Made by a program: the position numbers and the translations under genes
From: Antedon mediterranea
Lineage: Eukaryota; Echinodermata; Crinoidea; Comatulida; Antedonidae
Assembly: GCF_964355755.1 (NCBI RefSeq)
Contig: NC_092677.1
Location: 14,902,601 to 14,966,600 of the forward strand
DNA length: 64,000 bases
Direction of reading: 5' to 3'
Notes under the pieces: generated by a model
The model's database searches: none
What the model was told of the DNA's origin: nothing
Seen by the model: only the letters and a program-made list of their open reading frames with translations
In this document: positions 51,282 through 63,884 of the stretch, in pieces
Position numbering within the stretch: the first letter of the stretch is position 1
Layout of the letters: each line of letters starts with the position of its first letter

Positions 51282-54200
51282 ATGCCGAAAAGAAAACCGC
51301 TTGACAAGAATTTTGTACGGAGGCACTCATCACGCACAATTCGAGTGCCACAAAAATTTGATGCTGCACCTGTCAAGCATGAATGCAACTACTGGTCTTT
51401 GTCGCAAAAACAAAGTTTATTAAAAACTTTAACAACGTAAGGATGGATGGTCACAAAATGTTAACAACATGTCAACCCCCCCCCCCCCCACCCCCACACA
51501 CTTTTTAGTGGGGGGAGGTCCCCTCACTTTTCAACAGCAAAATCTTTAATTGTTTAAATGAAATAGAAAGTAAGAATGACTATAGTATGACATGCATACC
51601 GTATCGTATGTCATTTCAGAAAATACAGTATCTATTTCCTTGAATATAACCAGTGGCACATCAGGGTCCAGTGCCTACAGTAGTAACCCGAAAATATTGT
51701 ATTCTTCCAGGCGAAATTTTGATGTGCTCAGAAATCGATTGAAACGACCTAAAAATTACTCAAAGAGCCCCCTGGCCCCCAGCCTAATGTTGTGAGCGAA
51801 GCAACATTAGCCTGGGGCCAGGGGGTATTTCATTTTTATACATCCGCCCATATACATAATTTATACACATTTATAATTTCCACTAGTATAATAGAATAGT
51901 AACCAAAAACTAATATAATATCGGTTCGTAAGATGCGTATTATGCGTTGTTTAATAAGTTAATTAAATAATTGAATGTCACTGCATTTTTCTGCCGTTGG
52001 CATGCCAGACCAAAATGATTGCCCTCTTTGGACACACTTTCATAAAAGCTTTATATAGCAATATTTATTTTTCAAAGTTGAGAGGTCTGCTGATTGAATT
52101 AAATTTTGTAAAAACAAAATGACTCTGGTTTGGGCTGAACCAAGCACCGTGGATTAGTAGGTTAGCTTGTTTAACACCAAGCTACAGTGTCATTAGTGTA
52201 TTTTTAACTTGTATTTAAATTATACAGATTTTCTAAACAGTATCAGCAGCTGAGAAAATTAAGTCCAACACACTTGAAGACTTTACAGAAGAGTATCAAG
52301 ACGAAGTCAATTGAAAACATTGAAGCTTATATCGAATCTCTGACACGCATAAAAAGTAAGAAAGTTAATACTGTAAAATGTTTATTATGAAATAAAATTA
52401 AACAAGTGGTTGCGAGTAGGGTACCCATCAAATCAAAAATTAAAAGCACCAGCAGAAAAAAAAAACACTTATTAAAATTTCTCAACTTCCTATAATTAAT
52501 TTCAGTAATTAATTTTCGCATTAAGAGTTCTGTAGGCGCTTAAAATGTCATAAAAACCAACCAATCCTGTGTTTTGACATTAAAGGCCAGGTGCCGGTAA
52601 AAAATGTCTATTGATCATACATTGAATAAATATCCATCTATTATAGTTTCCCCTATGTTTCAGAATTTTTGGGATTTTATTTGCGTTACACCAACTTGAA
52701 AATAAGCACTTATCAGTGGGGGAATAGTTGAAATTACAATGTGAAATCTATTCTTTTTTACACAAATGTGGTAAATAGAGATGCATTTAAAAAAAACTAA
52801 ATATAGGTAATATAACTTGAATTTTACATTTGTAGTATTTTTATTCAACTTCAAAGGTTTATTTTTATGCTATAGCAAAAATTATCCACCATCTTTTTTC
52901 ACCTTCTAGAGAGTCATCAGACATGTTATTATTTTAAGTTAAACTACCCAACTACTAAAAAAAAGTCTTCCTGGCTTTTATAGCAGAATTTTGCCAAATT
53001 TGTATTTGACCATTTTAAGGGAAACTCATGTTTTTTTTCGTCTTGATTTATATTACAAATATTTGATTTATGTACAATTAACCAAATATTATATTTAAAA
53101 TTCATGCCTGTACCTGAGCTTTAATACAGTTGTGGAAATGAAAGAAAGATGACTTTTTGGGTGTTGTTTTGTTCATACTGTAATGGTTTTACCAATCATA
53201 CTAATCATAATTTTGCAAAATTGCATACATTTCCATCATTCCATAGTAGTAGTCACGCATAGTACTTGAGAACCCTGTAAAAGTATACCAATAAAGAAAC
53301 CAAGTTTACATTATTATTTGTGGTAGTATGTAAGTGGAAAGTCATATGATTGACTTTTATTTTTGCTTTTAACAGCTGAAAAGAATACAGAGGTTGAAAA
53401 TGCTGAAGATGATCCTCAATTGCAGGTAGGCCTACTGTAATATTGACAAAATACATAAACAGATCATTAAAACCATTATATTATACACGTCACACCATTG
53501 TTCAGAGAGTTAAATTGGCTACCCATCATGGAGTCACATGTTAAATTTAAGATCCTGCTGCTGGTGTTCCGATGCCTAAATAGTTGCGCTCCAAAATATC
53601 TCTCAGGATTGTTGACAGTCAAGAAGGGAAAGCGAGAACTAAGATCTAGTCATCAGGTGCTACTGGACATTCCAAGGAGCAAACATAGTTGGGGAGATCG
53701 GATTTTCAGTGTTGCTGGACCTAGGCTCTGGAACCACCTACCCTTGAACATTAAACACACATCATTATTGAGTCACTTTAAGTCACTACTCAAAACTCAC
53801 CTTTTCTGATTTTTTTACAGCGCCATGAGCAATGAATGTTGGAATGGCGCTATATAAATCGAACGATTGATTGATTGATTGATTGATACTGTATCAAAAA
53901 TCCAACATAAGCTAAACTTATTCCTATCAAATAAAAACAAATTAAAGCCTCATTTTGAATTACTGTATAAAGTTGCCATCATCATCGCCGGCAATAAAGT
54001 AATACATTTTATTAAACTAAATTTATATTTTCAAGCCTTGGGTTGAACTATTAGAGGACCAAGCTGAGGCAACTGGGTTAGATTGTTCATCTCAAATTTC
54101 CAAGGTTAAGTTGATATTAATTAGTTTCTAAAAATATTAAAAAGCAAATACTTTATTTATGTGTGTGAAAGAGCAAAAGTATATTAACAACAACATCCAG

Positions 54201-57200
54201 TTTGTCATCCTCATGTGTAAACTTTAATGCAATGGAAAGTGCCATAAAGTACAAATAGTAAACGTATTGAGCAGCTACTAATACTACTGAAGAAAGATTG
54301 TTAGTACTTGTACAATTCTGCCTATAGGTTCTGCTATTTTGGTATATTTAAATGTGAAAATTGTCATTACAGATGCTTTCTACAGCTTCAAGAGATAAAC
54401 ATGGTAGCTTCTCCACTGACCCAGACTTTAAACGTCTTTACCAGTGGATTGATGCATTAGTACAGGATAAAACATTACCAGAACTCTCAAACATTGGTAA
54501 TTAATGAAATATGGAGAAACAAATTATCACTATAGTGCATCATCACTATCCTCATAAACTAAAGCATCACTATCCCATACAATATATGCATCATCACTAT
54601 CAATATTATCATGTATGGTGAATCATCACTATCCACATAGTATTCATTATGACTATCATCATCACATCCCCATACAATATATGCATCATCACTATCAATA
54701 TTATCATGTATGGTGAATCATCACTATCCACATAGTAGAATTCACTATGACTATCATCACTATCCCCATACAATATATGCATCATCACTATCAATATTAT
54801 CATGTATGGTGAATCATCACTATCCACATAGTAGTATTCAATATGACTATCATCATCACTATCCCCATACAGTATGCATCATCACTATCAATATTATCAT
54901 GTATGGTGAATCATCACTATCCACATAGTAGAATTCAATATGACTGTCATCACTATCAATATTACCATGTATGGTGAATCATCACTATCCACATAGTAGT
55001 ATTTGTTATGATGGTCATCATCACTATCCCCATACAGTATGCATCATCACTATCAATATTATCATGTATGGTGAATCATCACTATCCACATAGTAGAATT
55101 CAATATGACTGTCATCACTATCAATATTACCATGTATGGTGAATCATCACTATCCACATAGTAGTATTTGTTATGATGGTCATCATCACTATCCCCATAC
55201 AGTATGCATCATCACTATCAATATTATCATGTATGGTGAATCATCACTATCCACATAGTAGAATTCAATATGACTGTCATCACTATCAATATTACCATGT
55301 ATGGTGAATCATCACTATCCACATAGTAGTATTTGTTATGATGGTCATCATCACTATCCCCATACAGTATGCATCATCACTATCAATATTATCATGTATG
55401 GTGAATCATCACTATCCACATAGTAGTATTCAATATGACTCATCACTATCCCCATACAGTATGCATCATCACTATCAATATTATCATGTATGGTGAATCA
55501 TCACTATCCACATAGTAGTATTTGTTATGATGGTCATCATCACTATCCCCATACAGTATGCATCATCACTATCAATATTATCATGTATGGTGAATCATCA
55601 CTATCCACATAGTAGAATTCAATATGACTGTCATCACTATCAATATTACCATGTATGGTGAATCATCACTATCCACATAGTAGTATTTGTTATGATGGTC
55701 ATCATCACTATCCCCATACAGTATGCATCATCACTATCAATATTATCATGTATGGTGAATCATCACTATCCACATAGTAGTATTCAATATGACTCACCAC
55801 TATCCCCATACAGTATGCATCATCACTATCAATATTATCATGTATGGTGAATCATCACTATCCACATAGTAGTATTCAATATGACTGTCATCACTATCCC
55901 CATACAGTATGCATCATCACTATCAATATTATCATGTATGGTGAATCATCACTATCCACATAGTAGTATTTGTTATGATGGTCATCATCACATCCCCATA
56001 CAATATATGCATCATCACTATCAATATTATCATGTATGGTGAATCATAACTATCCACATAGTAGTATTCACTATGACTATCATCATCACTATCCTCATAC
56101 AGTATATGCATCATCATCATCATCATCAAAAAACTGAAGTGATGATTATTGGAACGCCACAAAGGCTTTCTTCACTCTGGCCTATAAATGTTTCTATTAG
56201 CAACTTACCTATCAAACAGGTCACCCAACATAAGCATCTTGGCATCATTCTTGACCATCGTCTTACTTTTATTCCGCACGTTGATAAGTTGTGCAACAAA
56301 TTAAGTTCCTCTATCTCCATCCTCGCCCGAACTCGAAAATTTGTCCACCAAGCTACATCTCTTATGTTATACAATGCTCTTGTCTTACCTCATATTGACT
56401 ATTGTTGTTCTCTCTGGGGCTCACGAGCACCACTCGTTGCTAAAGTCCAGAAACTTCAAATTAGAGCTAAAAGAGTTATTTTGAAAGTTCACCCTCATAC
56501 CCCATCCCACCTTATTGATAACACCCTTTCCATCTTATCCGTTTCTCAACGTTATCAGTTTCAACTTGGTTGTCTCGCCTATCGGGCTTCCATCAATACC
56601 ATTCCGGATTACATCAGTCGCATGTTAACCAGGACTCAGCCCGGAAGTCGACCAACTACCAGATCCATCTCTAATTGTAATTATATTGTTCCTCGACCTT
56701 CATGTTTCAGTTATAAAGCGCCTATGTATTTTAATATGATTCCTAAAATCATTCGACAATCTGAAAATATTATTTCCTTTAAACGTGAACTTAAAGAATT
56801 TATTTCCAGCTAATATTGTTCGTATTGTGTATATATATATATATTTTGTCTGTCAACGATTTTAACTTCTATATGAATTTTAATCACTATCCACATAGTA
56901 TTCATTACGACTCATCATCACTATTTTCATACACTCACAGTATGTAATATCATTATCAATGATCATATATTATGATTATCATTGTCAATATTCTTCATAT
57001 CCAATATATCACTATTATCATGCATCATCATTACTATCGTTCCTATACTTGCACTATATATTATCATACATCAGCATCACTATACTTACACTATACAGTC
57101 ATCATGTATCATTCAATATACAGTATCACTATTGGCATGTGTAATCATCACTATCCGTATCATTGTCACTATTTTCATATTCAATATATCACTATTGTCA

Positions 57201-57681
57201 TGCATCCTCATCACTATCCTTCCTTTTTGTACTTACACTGTATAGTCACCACATGTATCACTGTCACTATCATTCAATATATCAGTACCCTATATCAGAT
57301 ATGATGGATATAATTTTTAACAGCTTTGTTAATGTTTCTTTAGATGCATTGATCATCCTAGATTGTATGGAAAACCTTGAGATGTTTATCAATGATGTTG
57401 ACACAACAGAACAAAAAAACTTAATGATAGAGAAAAGTGACAAGTTAAAAGAATTTCTTTACAGCAATGAAGACTATGTTGTTACAACTGAAATGTGTGA
57501 TGAAATTGATCAAAATGAAGATATTCGTCCACGAAAGAAAAAAAAGTCTAAAATATCAATTGCAAGCTCAACAACTGCAATAGCTTCGAAAAATAAAATA
57601 ACAATGAGTATGTCAAGTTTAAATCCCTTTGGTGTACCACCTGATATGTTGAACTTTAAGCAAGGTCATGAGACTGTATGA
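51282..57681 (+). CDS. SNAPC2: snRNA-activating protein complex subunit 2 (SNAP45-like), 6 exons, 287 aa
   Basis: Subunit of SNAPc, which binds the proximal sequence element of snRNA promoters for RNA polymerases II and III in the nucleus. Coding exons 51282-51436, 52228-52355, 53376-53425, 54036-54104, 54373-54496 and 57344-57681 join in frame across GT-AG introns, 864 nt including TGA. Family features: N-terminal YWSLSQKQSLLKTL block (from Tyr37, cf. WSxxEKxxLxxLL), PWVELLED (112-119), DFKRLYQWIDAL (152 onward), DALIILDCMENL (176-187), a basic patch RPRKKKKSK (237-245, possible nuclear signal) and the C-terminal LNPFGVP (268-274) also found near the end of vertebrate SNAPC2. The identification rests on these short blocks in the same order, since overall similarity is low. 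The last intron is swollen by a minisatellite and a LINE fragment; intron 3 carries another LINE end. Confidence 0.82.
51768..51825. other. Strong hairpin in SNAPC2 intron 1
   Basis: The left arm 51768-51792 (CCCCCTGGCCCCCAGCC onward) pairs almost perfectly with the right arm 51802-51825 (CAACATTAGCCTGGGG onward), with a 9-nt loop and essentially one mismatch/bulge. No flanking target duplication was recognised. Confidence 0.7.
53490..53895 (+). pseudogene. L2-like LINE 3' end in SNAPC2 intron 3
   Basis: The 103-codon open frame 53498-53809 has the classic C-terminus of L2/CR1-type ORF2: LNWLPIMESHVKFKILLLVF, LNSCAPKYLSGLL, RSSHQVLLDIPRSK, WGDRIFSVAGPRLWNHLP, FKSLLKTHLF. It is followed by the characteristic GGCGCTATATAAATCGAACG and a (TGAT)n tail. 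The rest of the element is missing. Confidence 0.85.
54530..56125. repeat. CAT/ATC-rich minisatellite in SNAPC2 intron 5
   Basis: About twenty imperfect units of 65-100 bp. Each carries ATCATGTATGGTGAATC, ATCACTATCCACATAGTAG and CATCACTATCCCCATACAG; unit lengths alternate by inclusion or omission of the GTTATGATGGTCATC segment. A degenerate continuation lies after the LINE fragment at 56880-57290. Confidence 0.93.
56128..56830 (+). mobile_element. LINE C-terminal RT fragment with open frame, inside the minisatellite
   Basis: From KTEVMIIGTPQRL through HKHLGIILDHRLTF, LPHIDYCCSLWGS and RAKRVILKV to FKRELKEFISS (stop about 56811-56813) the frame is uninterrupted. It covers the post-YADD region of a CR1-like RT and the C-terminal domain. 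It is 5'-truncated at a (CAT)n run and followed by a (TA)n tail. The lack of stops suggests a young insertion of a different subfamily from the LINE copies at 8044 and 28972. Confidence 0.85.
56880..57290. repeat. Degenerate continuation of the SNAPC2 intron 5 minisatellite
   Basis: CATCACTAT- and TTCATAT-rich imperfect repeats, more diverged than those left of the LINE fragment. Confidence 0.75.
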
Positions 57682-58202
57682 ATTGACCAAACAATACGTT
57701 CTATTGGTCAGTTGTTTTTATTAGGTACGATCGTAAAGAAGAAAAGATCATGCAACTTTTACAGTATCAGACTTGCATCCAATCCAAACATTTACAGGAA
57801 AATTTCTTATGTTTTTAGTTATTGTAAAAAAAAAGGTATTAAACATTTTGTTTGCAAAATCTAGTTGTCGCCTATAGATTTGTAACAGACAAGGGTATGT
57901 ACTATTACCTAGGTAGGTTCTATTTCGCCTGAAATGGAGCCATTTTTGGGTACAAGCTGGTATCCACTAGATTTTTGAATATTTTGACCTCACTGATTAC
58001 GAATATGGAGGATCCGAAGCAAATTCGGCCATCTAAAGCCCGGCGCACACTAAAGCTTTCGGCTGAGCCAACTGGCTGGATAATTACTTACTAGCTATAT
58101 ATTCAAAATGGCTACCATCGATAAAATGCATACAAGCCTTTAAAGTTAGAATTTTTAATTGATCTGTGTTATTTCCACCTTATTAGCGAGTCCTATATTA
58201 TA
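57682..58202 (+). other. SNAPC2 3' flank
   Basis: Follows the SNAPC2 stop. A possible polyadenylation hexamer variant ATTAAA lies near 57838. No other gene seen. Confidence 0.45.
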
Positions 58203-58373
58203 AAGCGTGGTTCCCACTAGAACGTAACGCAAGGACGTAAACGCAGCGCAAGCGTTTCAACCAATGACAAGCGAAGTTATCAATCACAAGCGAATAAGCC
58301 ATCGATTGTGATTGGTCAATTCACTTGCGTTGCGTTACGTCCTTGTGTTGCGTCGCTAGTGGGAACCACGCTT
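58203..58373. mobile_element. MITE family C, copy 2
   Basis: Ends AAGCGTGGTTCCCACTAG and CTAGTGGGAACCACGCTT are perfectly inverted. It differs from the 43020 copy mainly by a 10-bp deletion near its centre. Confidence 0.92.
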
Positions 58374-59756
58374 AAGAGGGAAATATCCTAAATCAAGTGG
58401 ATCCCAGCTTCTACCAAAAATGCCTCTTGACTCTTTTTCTCGGCTGTCTTTTGAGAAATGGAACCTACCTTTATGTTTCCTTGACATTACATCACCATAG
58501 CACTGTTCTAGTCAGTCATACACTACATTAGTAATAAACACACATGTCATTTTAATATGTACAATCAATTTAAAAACAATATCTGCACATAGTACAAACA
58601 TCAATAGAAATACAGTAATTACAATTTTAAAATTATGGAAAAAGCAATCACCATTATAAAGAAATAACCCCTTTGAAGACGCGAGGTTTCTACCCCAAGT
58701 GACTGAGGCTAAATAAGGTATAAAAAAACTGTAACTTTCTGGTGTATACACTACACAAAATTTCATTAAAAAAAATAGACATTTAAAAAATGCATATTTT
58801 CCGGAAGGCAAAAACCAACAATCAATCGGATAACCCCACTTATTAGCCCATAACAGTAATAAAATCAAAAAATGGTTTCTATGTACAATTGAATTGGCCT
58901 TTTGATTTATATGCTCTTCCCTAGTAACAAAAATGCCTCAAATTTAGAAATGAAAGTTAATGCATATATCATAATAACCTAATTATGGTTATGCAGAAGG
59001 CAGATATTAATTATTATACAGGATAAACCACCCGGAACTACCCTTTAAGGAAAAAAGACATGCTTGAGTGGTCAAGGGAGGGGCTTGATACAGTTAGTAA
59101 TTTGCATAACCAAGAATAACTTCCGGTGTGTGGTAACTCAAGCAGATGACACGCGCGAAAATAATTCGCTTCAACGCTATTATAATCACTCTAATCTTAG
59201 TCCTAATACGAAATAAGGTAAAAGATAGACCATTAATGCTTATCTACATTTTCTGTACGATGAGGTATAGGCCTAAGATGTAAACTAGGCTCTAAATAGA
59301 CTAGTAGGCCTATTAAAATCTACCTACTGAAAATTGAACCAACTAGGCCTACTACTAGGCCTACTCTAGTTCTAGAACTACTGGCTTGGCTAGAGGGCTA
59401 GGCTAGGCCTACCCCTTTTTTTCAGGTAGGTTACCCACGGCTAGCTAGGCCAACTTATACTAGGCCTATCTTTACATTAGTAGTACTGTTACATAGGCCT
59501 ACTCGGACTAGTAGTAGTACAGATAACCATCGCTGAGAAAAAAAGAGCATGTTTCTGTTGTAAAATACTAAATAAAAAAATAGGCTAGGCCTGTAGTCCT
59601 AATTAATACCAATTGGTTTTTTTTGGTCATAAATAAAAAATATTAATAGGCCTAATAATAAATATTAATTTCAAGGGCTCATTTTTCATATTATTTATTA
59701 TTAATACTGTACAGTATTTTAATTGTCAACTTAGCCTAATTAGCACTGCAACCAGC
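58374..59756. other. Spacer with probable ANAPC13 5' region
   Basis: No conserved gene is recognised at 58374-59100; a 118-codon minus-strand open frame at 58512-58868 has no family features. From about 59140 the sequence becomes CG-containing. A donor-like AATAAG/GTAAAAG (59218) and an acceptor-like TAATTAG (ends 59743) could bound an intron in the ANAPC13 5' UTR. The interval 59270-59660 is dense in TAGGCCTA palindromes. Confidence 0.4.
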
Positions 59757-59969
59757 ATGGATTCAGACATACTAAGAGAAGGCAGGTTAATCGACAGTGT
59801 GGATGAAAATTGGCGAACAGACAAGCTGCCTGCTGAAGACATAGCAGTACCTCAGGCTGAGTTACCAGTTCCTCAACCAGACAACGAACAAACTAATGAG
59901 ACAATGATAGAACAAGATCAAAAATGGACTGATTTGGCATTGCAAAATCTACAAGAAATTCCAACTTGA
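59757..59969 (+). CDS. ANAPC13: Anaphase-promoting complex subunit 13, 70 aa
   Basis: Small subunit of the APC/C ubiquitin ligase, which drives exit from mitosis; the family (yeast Swm1) stabilises the TPR lobe of the complex. The single coding exon matches the family along its whole length: MDSDILREGRLIDSVDENWR, then DKLPAEDIAVP, ELPVPQPDNEQT and the hallmark KWTDLALQNLQE near the C-terminus. The length is close to the roughly 74 residues of vertebrate members. The ATG follows a likely splice acceptor at 59743. It lies tail to tail with the CCDC15-like gene. Confidence 0.95.
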   Translation: MDSDILREGRLIDSVDENWRTDKLPAEDIAVPQAELPVPQPDNEQTNETMIEQDQKWTDLALQNLQEIPT

Positions 59970-60630
59970 ATACTTACAAGAAGGCATCTTTTTTTTTTAT
60001 AGAGGATACAGTTATGACAACCTTGCATCATTGCCACACTCTTTCACCAGCTAATTCAAGTTCCATGCTCGAAAACAATATAGTGGTGGTACTATTTCTT
60101 GCAGAAGTTAAAAACTCATCCATATTATTATTGATAATCATCAGATCCTAGATTTGTCTTTGTAATGATTTAACTTAACTACTATGAACTTTATTTGGTA
60201 ATACCTGTATTGAATTAATAATTACAGCAATTAATAAGGACAAACCACTTTATTAATCATTAAAATATGTTGAGAAGGTAAAATACCATTACACACATTA
60301 CTGTACTCTGTTTTTTTATGAAATATTTATACTGTTTTATTATAAAACTGTTTAAAACGGTATAGATTTCAAGAGAATATTTTTTAAGTGATTCAATTGA
60401 AAAAGAAATTGTAAGTATGAAATAAATTTCCACATAGATTCTCTTTCTGGTGGTTTGTGAAATTTAGTAAGATATTTGATGACTATCCTATTGTACCTAC
60501 CTATGCCTATTCTGATTGGCACAGAAGTTTTGCTAATGTTTGGCATTTGGCTAGGAAGATATTTGACCACCTCCCATATGCCTAAAATGTATTATTAAAG
60601 ATAGATCAATCGTTGAAAGCTAAATTTATT
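59970..60630. other. Convergent 3' region of ANAPC13 and the CCDC15-like gene
   Basis: AT-rich, with no coding exon. AATAAA-type words occur for the minus-strand gene right after its stop (plus-strand TTTATT near 60626 and 60250). Confidence 0.45.
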
Positions 60631-63600
60631 TCATGCGATTTCACAGGACTGAAGTAATGATGACAATGCCTTGGCATATGCTGTAAAAAAAGAAAATTAA
60701 ATACTGTAAATATTTAAATAAACCATTTTATTGAAATATCATTATTGGTGAAATAATGAATAAAATAATTGCCAAAACTAATGAGATAGTAATATTGATT
60801 ATATGCCTGACCATAATACAAGTACTGTATACAGTATTTATATAACATCGCTTAAAGATGTATTGTCGCCCAAAAACATGAAAAATAAAAATTAATTAAA
60901 TCAGACTTTGAATATGTTATTTTGTAGTTTTAAAAAATGAAAAAAAATTAATAATGTTTTTACTTATAAAATGACAAAATAAATGGTGAAATTCAACCAA
61001 AAATCCATTGGCTGGCAGACAATTTTGTTGCAGATGCAGATCAAATTTTGGGTCAAAGTGGATAACTATTATGTTACATTAAAATGGAATTTTCAACCAA
61101 ATTTTTTAAAAGAATTATTTATTCAGGGGACAATACATCTTTAATGTAACATCGCTTAAATTCCAAAAACTTATTTATATGATAACATGTTGTATGCAAC
61201 AACTTAACTATTCATCTAAACAATACCAAAAGGATACTTAGGTCATACATGGTAAAATACATGCATTGAAAAAAAAGTGTTACCTTTTTGATTCCTGTAA
61301 AACATGCAATTGTTAGCACACATATCAGGACCAGATCCCCATATGTCAGTTGAGCAGGCACAAAGAGGGGGGAGTGTGATGCCTTGCTTTTCAACCTTTT
61401 CCTGCATAGCTGCCCTTAAAGCTCCTACAAACCTGTAATGATGGTAAATCATTTGTAATTGAACTGATGGTGAAATGGTCATCAAACACTAACACATGAA
61501 AAATCCAACAACTTCTTCAAATAAACAAACAATAACCTCTCTGTTTCTTTGTTCTTTTGTTTACGTTTACGATGCATCTCCATTATCTCTTTGACGTGCA
61601 TTTGTTCCTCTCTCTGTCGCTCTTTAGCTTCCTCGGCTGTCTCCCCAGTAACTGGGTTTCTAGATTCTATGGCAGCTCTTACCTGTTCTTCCTGCTCTTG
61701 CCTTTGTAACTCTTTCTCTTTTTTAATTCTAAAATACAATGCGTATAGTACCTTAAATGGTTGAAAAGCACAGCTTAAAATTTAATAAGCAGTGGTGGCT
61801 GTAAAATATATTCATTTTCATGTTATCTGTAGCCGTGTGCAATATTTTTACATAGAAGTTCAATATGCAAAAAAGTCGTCAGCCATTATTAATTTATGGA
61901 ACCAACCACTGCAGTGTTTTTTCAGTGATGGGGCATGGAGGTTAATTTCTACTGCACAAAGTAATAAAATGTAGAGCCATAAAGGTCTGCATTCATCTGA
62001 ATGTAAAATAGGTAGCTTTCGGTTTGCAAAGACCTATCAAGGTCATAAATCTGCTTCTGGAGAGAGCTGACCTTTGACGGCAATACAAAATAACACTTCA
62101 AATGATCCTATTACTGTACCTATTAATCTTCTCTCTGTGTTCCTTGCGGCGAATGGTTTCTCTCACTTGTTCTCGTTCAATATCCATAAATAATCGTCTG
62201 TACATTGAAAACTGATTTTTTGACTACAGTGAAAAGAATAGACAGTTACAATATTAACATAGGTAGAATAGGTAAAACTCCTATTAAGGGTACAACTTTT
62301 TCGGGACCAAATAAATTGATTAAGATATATATCGTTTGTTTCACGGGAAAGTGTAGCATCAATGTTCAGATAAGGGTTGCTTTGATAATTTGTGTTAAAG
62401 CAGTCTATGAATGAGACAATTTATCTTATTCAATTAATTAAGAGGACAATTTAATTATTAAAGTACACACCAGTCGTTTTTCCTCTTCCTGTGCCTGTCC
62501 AGGATTAACATCAGGAATGTGTAATTTCTGCAATAATGCCATACGTTGTTTACTACTACCCTGTGAAATTATATCACCTTGACCTTCAACATATATGTCT
62601 GTATCAAAAGTTACTTTACGAGTTGGTGCAATTGCTGTTTTTAAACAATCACCTTTCCTTCCAATAAGCTTTGTATTGGAAGACACTATATCCTGAGGCA
62701 CACTGTCCGCTTCTTGTAAAAACTCTTCAGGTTTCTCACTTTCTTTCCCAGGTTGGACCATTTCTACATACGCTTGTGGTATATGTTGCAAGTTACTGGT
62801 ACAATATGGCTGAAAAATAAGAAGTGAATTCTTCTTGCAATCTTCTGTGGCCATAATGATGATAATGAATTCATATTTTTTATTACGCTTTATATTGTAA
62901 CCGCTCCAAAGCATAGTGGACCGTCATCTCCCCTATGGCTAAGGATCCCTTTGTGTCGAGTACCACTGGATTCTTGAAAGTGCACAAGCCATATGTGTAC
63001 ACTTATCCGAAAAGACTTCTACCACCAGAACTATGGCCAAGGAGAGCTTTAAAACCTCCGATGTTGTGGCTATGATTGTAACAGCTCGGCCACTCAACTC
63101 AAGGGAGACACTTAAAATTTAAAAATATTCCCACATATATCAATAGTACAGTACTTTATAGTTTCCATTAAGGTTTATCTACTTAAGTGAAATACTTACT
63201 ATATTTGAGGGAAATAATCTCACTTTAAAGTTAGATTGTTGAATATGGCCACAGATTGTTTAAAATTGACTCAATTTTGAGGTCAAACTGGGCTTATAAA
63301 ACATTGTACTTACTAGTTTGTCTCTTGTGGCTGACATACCCCATGTACCACCAGGTAAACTTTGCTGCGAGGAAAACAATAAATCACAGTATGGTACAAA
63401 TTTAACAAACATTATAAACATTAAAAACCTAGATCTAAAACCTGATTTAACTGTGTAGTAAATTATCTTTTACAAGGTAAGTTCAGTTACTATTACATCA
63501 CTACTATCACAGTCAATTTGGTACATTTATTATTTCCTAGATGGCCTACCTTTCCTAAAAACATTTGTTTATCAGCGAGATTACGTCTAGCTCTGCTGAT

Positions 63601-63795
63601 AACTCTATGAATATTTTGTGAATGTTCCTCAAACTGTTTTGTTGATTCCTCCTCCTCTACCTCGCTTTCAGATGTTACCAAATCGCTGCCAATGGCGTGA
63701 TGATCCACAGAGCGGTACAAGCAGCGATTTTTCTTTGGTGTGTGCTTTTCTGCTGCATGGATTGTTTGGTGTACAATGTTCTGTTCTAGTTCAAC
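60631..63795 (-). CDS. CCDC15: CCDC15-like coiled-coil protein, last 7 coding exons (368 aa)
   Basis: Exons on the minus strand: 63795-63550, 63364-63314, 62809-62469, 62197-62120, 61728-61537, 61432-61284, 60680-60631 (TGA). Phases agree throughout. The 62469 junction was chosen among alternative GT sites to keep frame, and the GTTATT donor at 61536 is weak. Content in order: SQNIHRVISRARRNLADK helix, LPGGTWGMSATRDKL, RKVTFDTDIYVEG, charged coiled coil (MDIEREQVRETIRRKEHRE, IKKEKELQRQEQEEQVR), then a cysteine-rich end LPPLCACSTDIWGSGPD, MCANNCMFYRN and AYAKALSSLLQSCEIA. The LPPLC...CANNC.FY...A..L.S...SC pattern is what I recall of the CCDC15 C-terminus, a protein of the centriole. The 5' part lies beyond the window. 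CCDC15 is the best guess, not proven. Confidence 0.68.
60852..61144. mobile_element. MITE family B, copy 3, in the CCDC15-like gene's last intron
   Basis: Ends TTAAAGATGTATTGTCG and GGGGACAATACATCTTTAA, with TTAA borders. Inverted relative to the copies at 13832 and 42168. Confidence 0.85.
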
Positions 63796-63884
63796 CTGTA
63801 AACAAAAATAGGAACAGCATGAATTGTGACGACAATAATTAAAATTGTATGGCCCATTTTCCTCCTGTGCTGAACACCGCAAAA

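Noticed and set aside
54609-56162. Histidine/methionine-rich open frames on both strands
   Set aside because: They arise from the CATCAT/ATCACT minisatellite and show no coding constraint.
58512-58868. 118-codon hydrophobic open frame, minus strand
   Set aside because: It has no recognisable domain, no splice context and the composition expected of AT-rich DNA.
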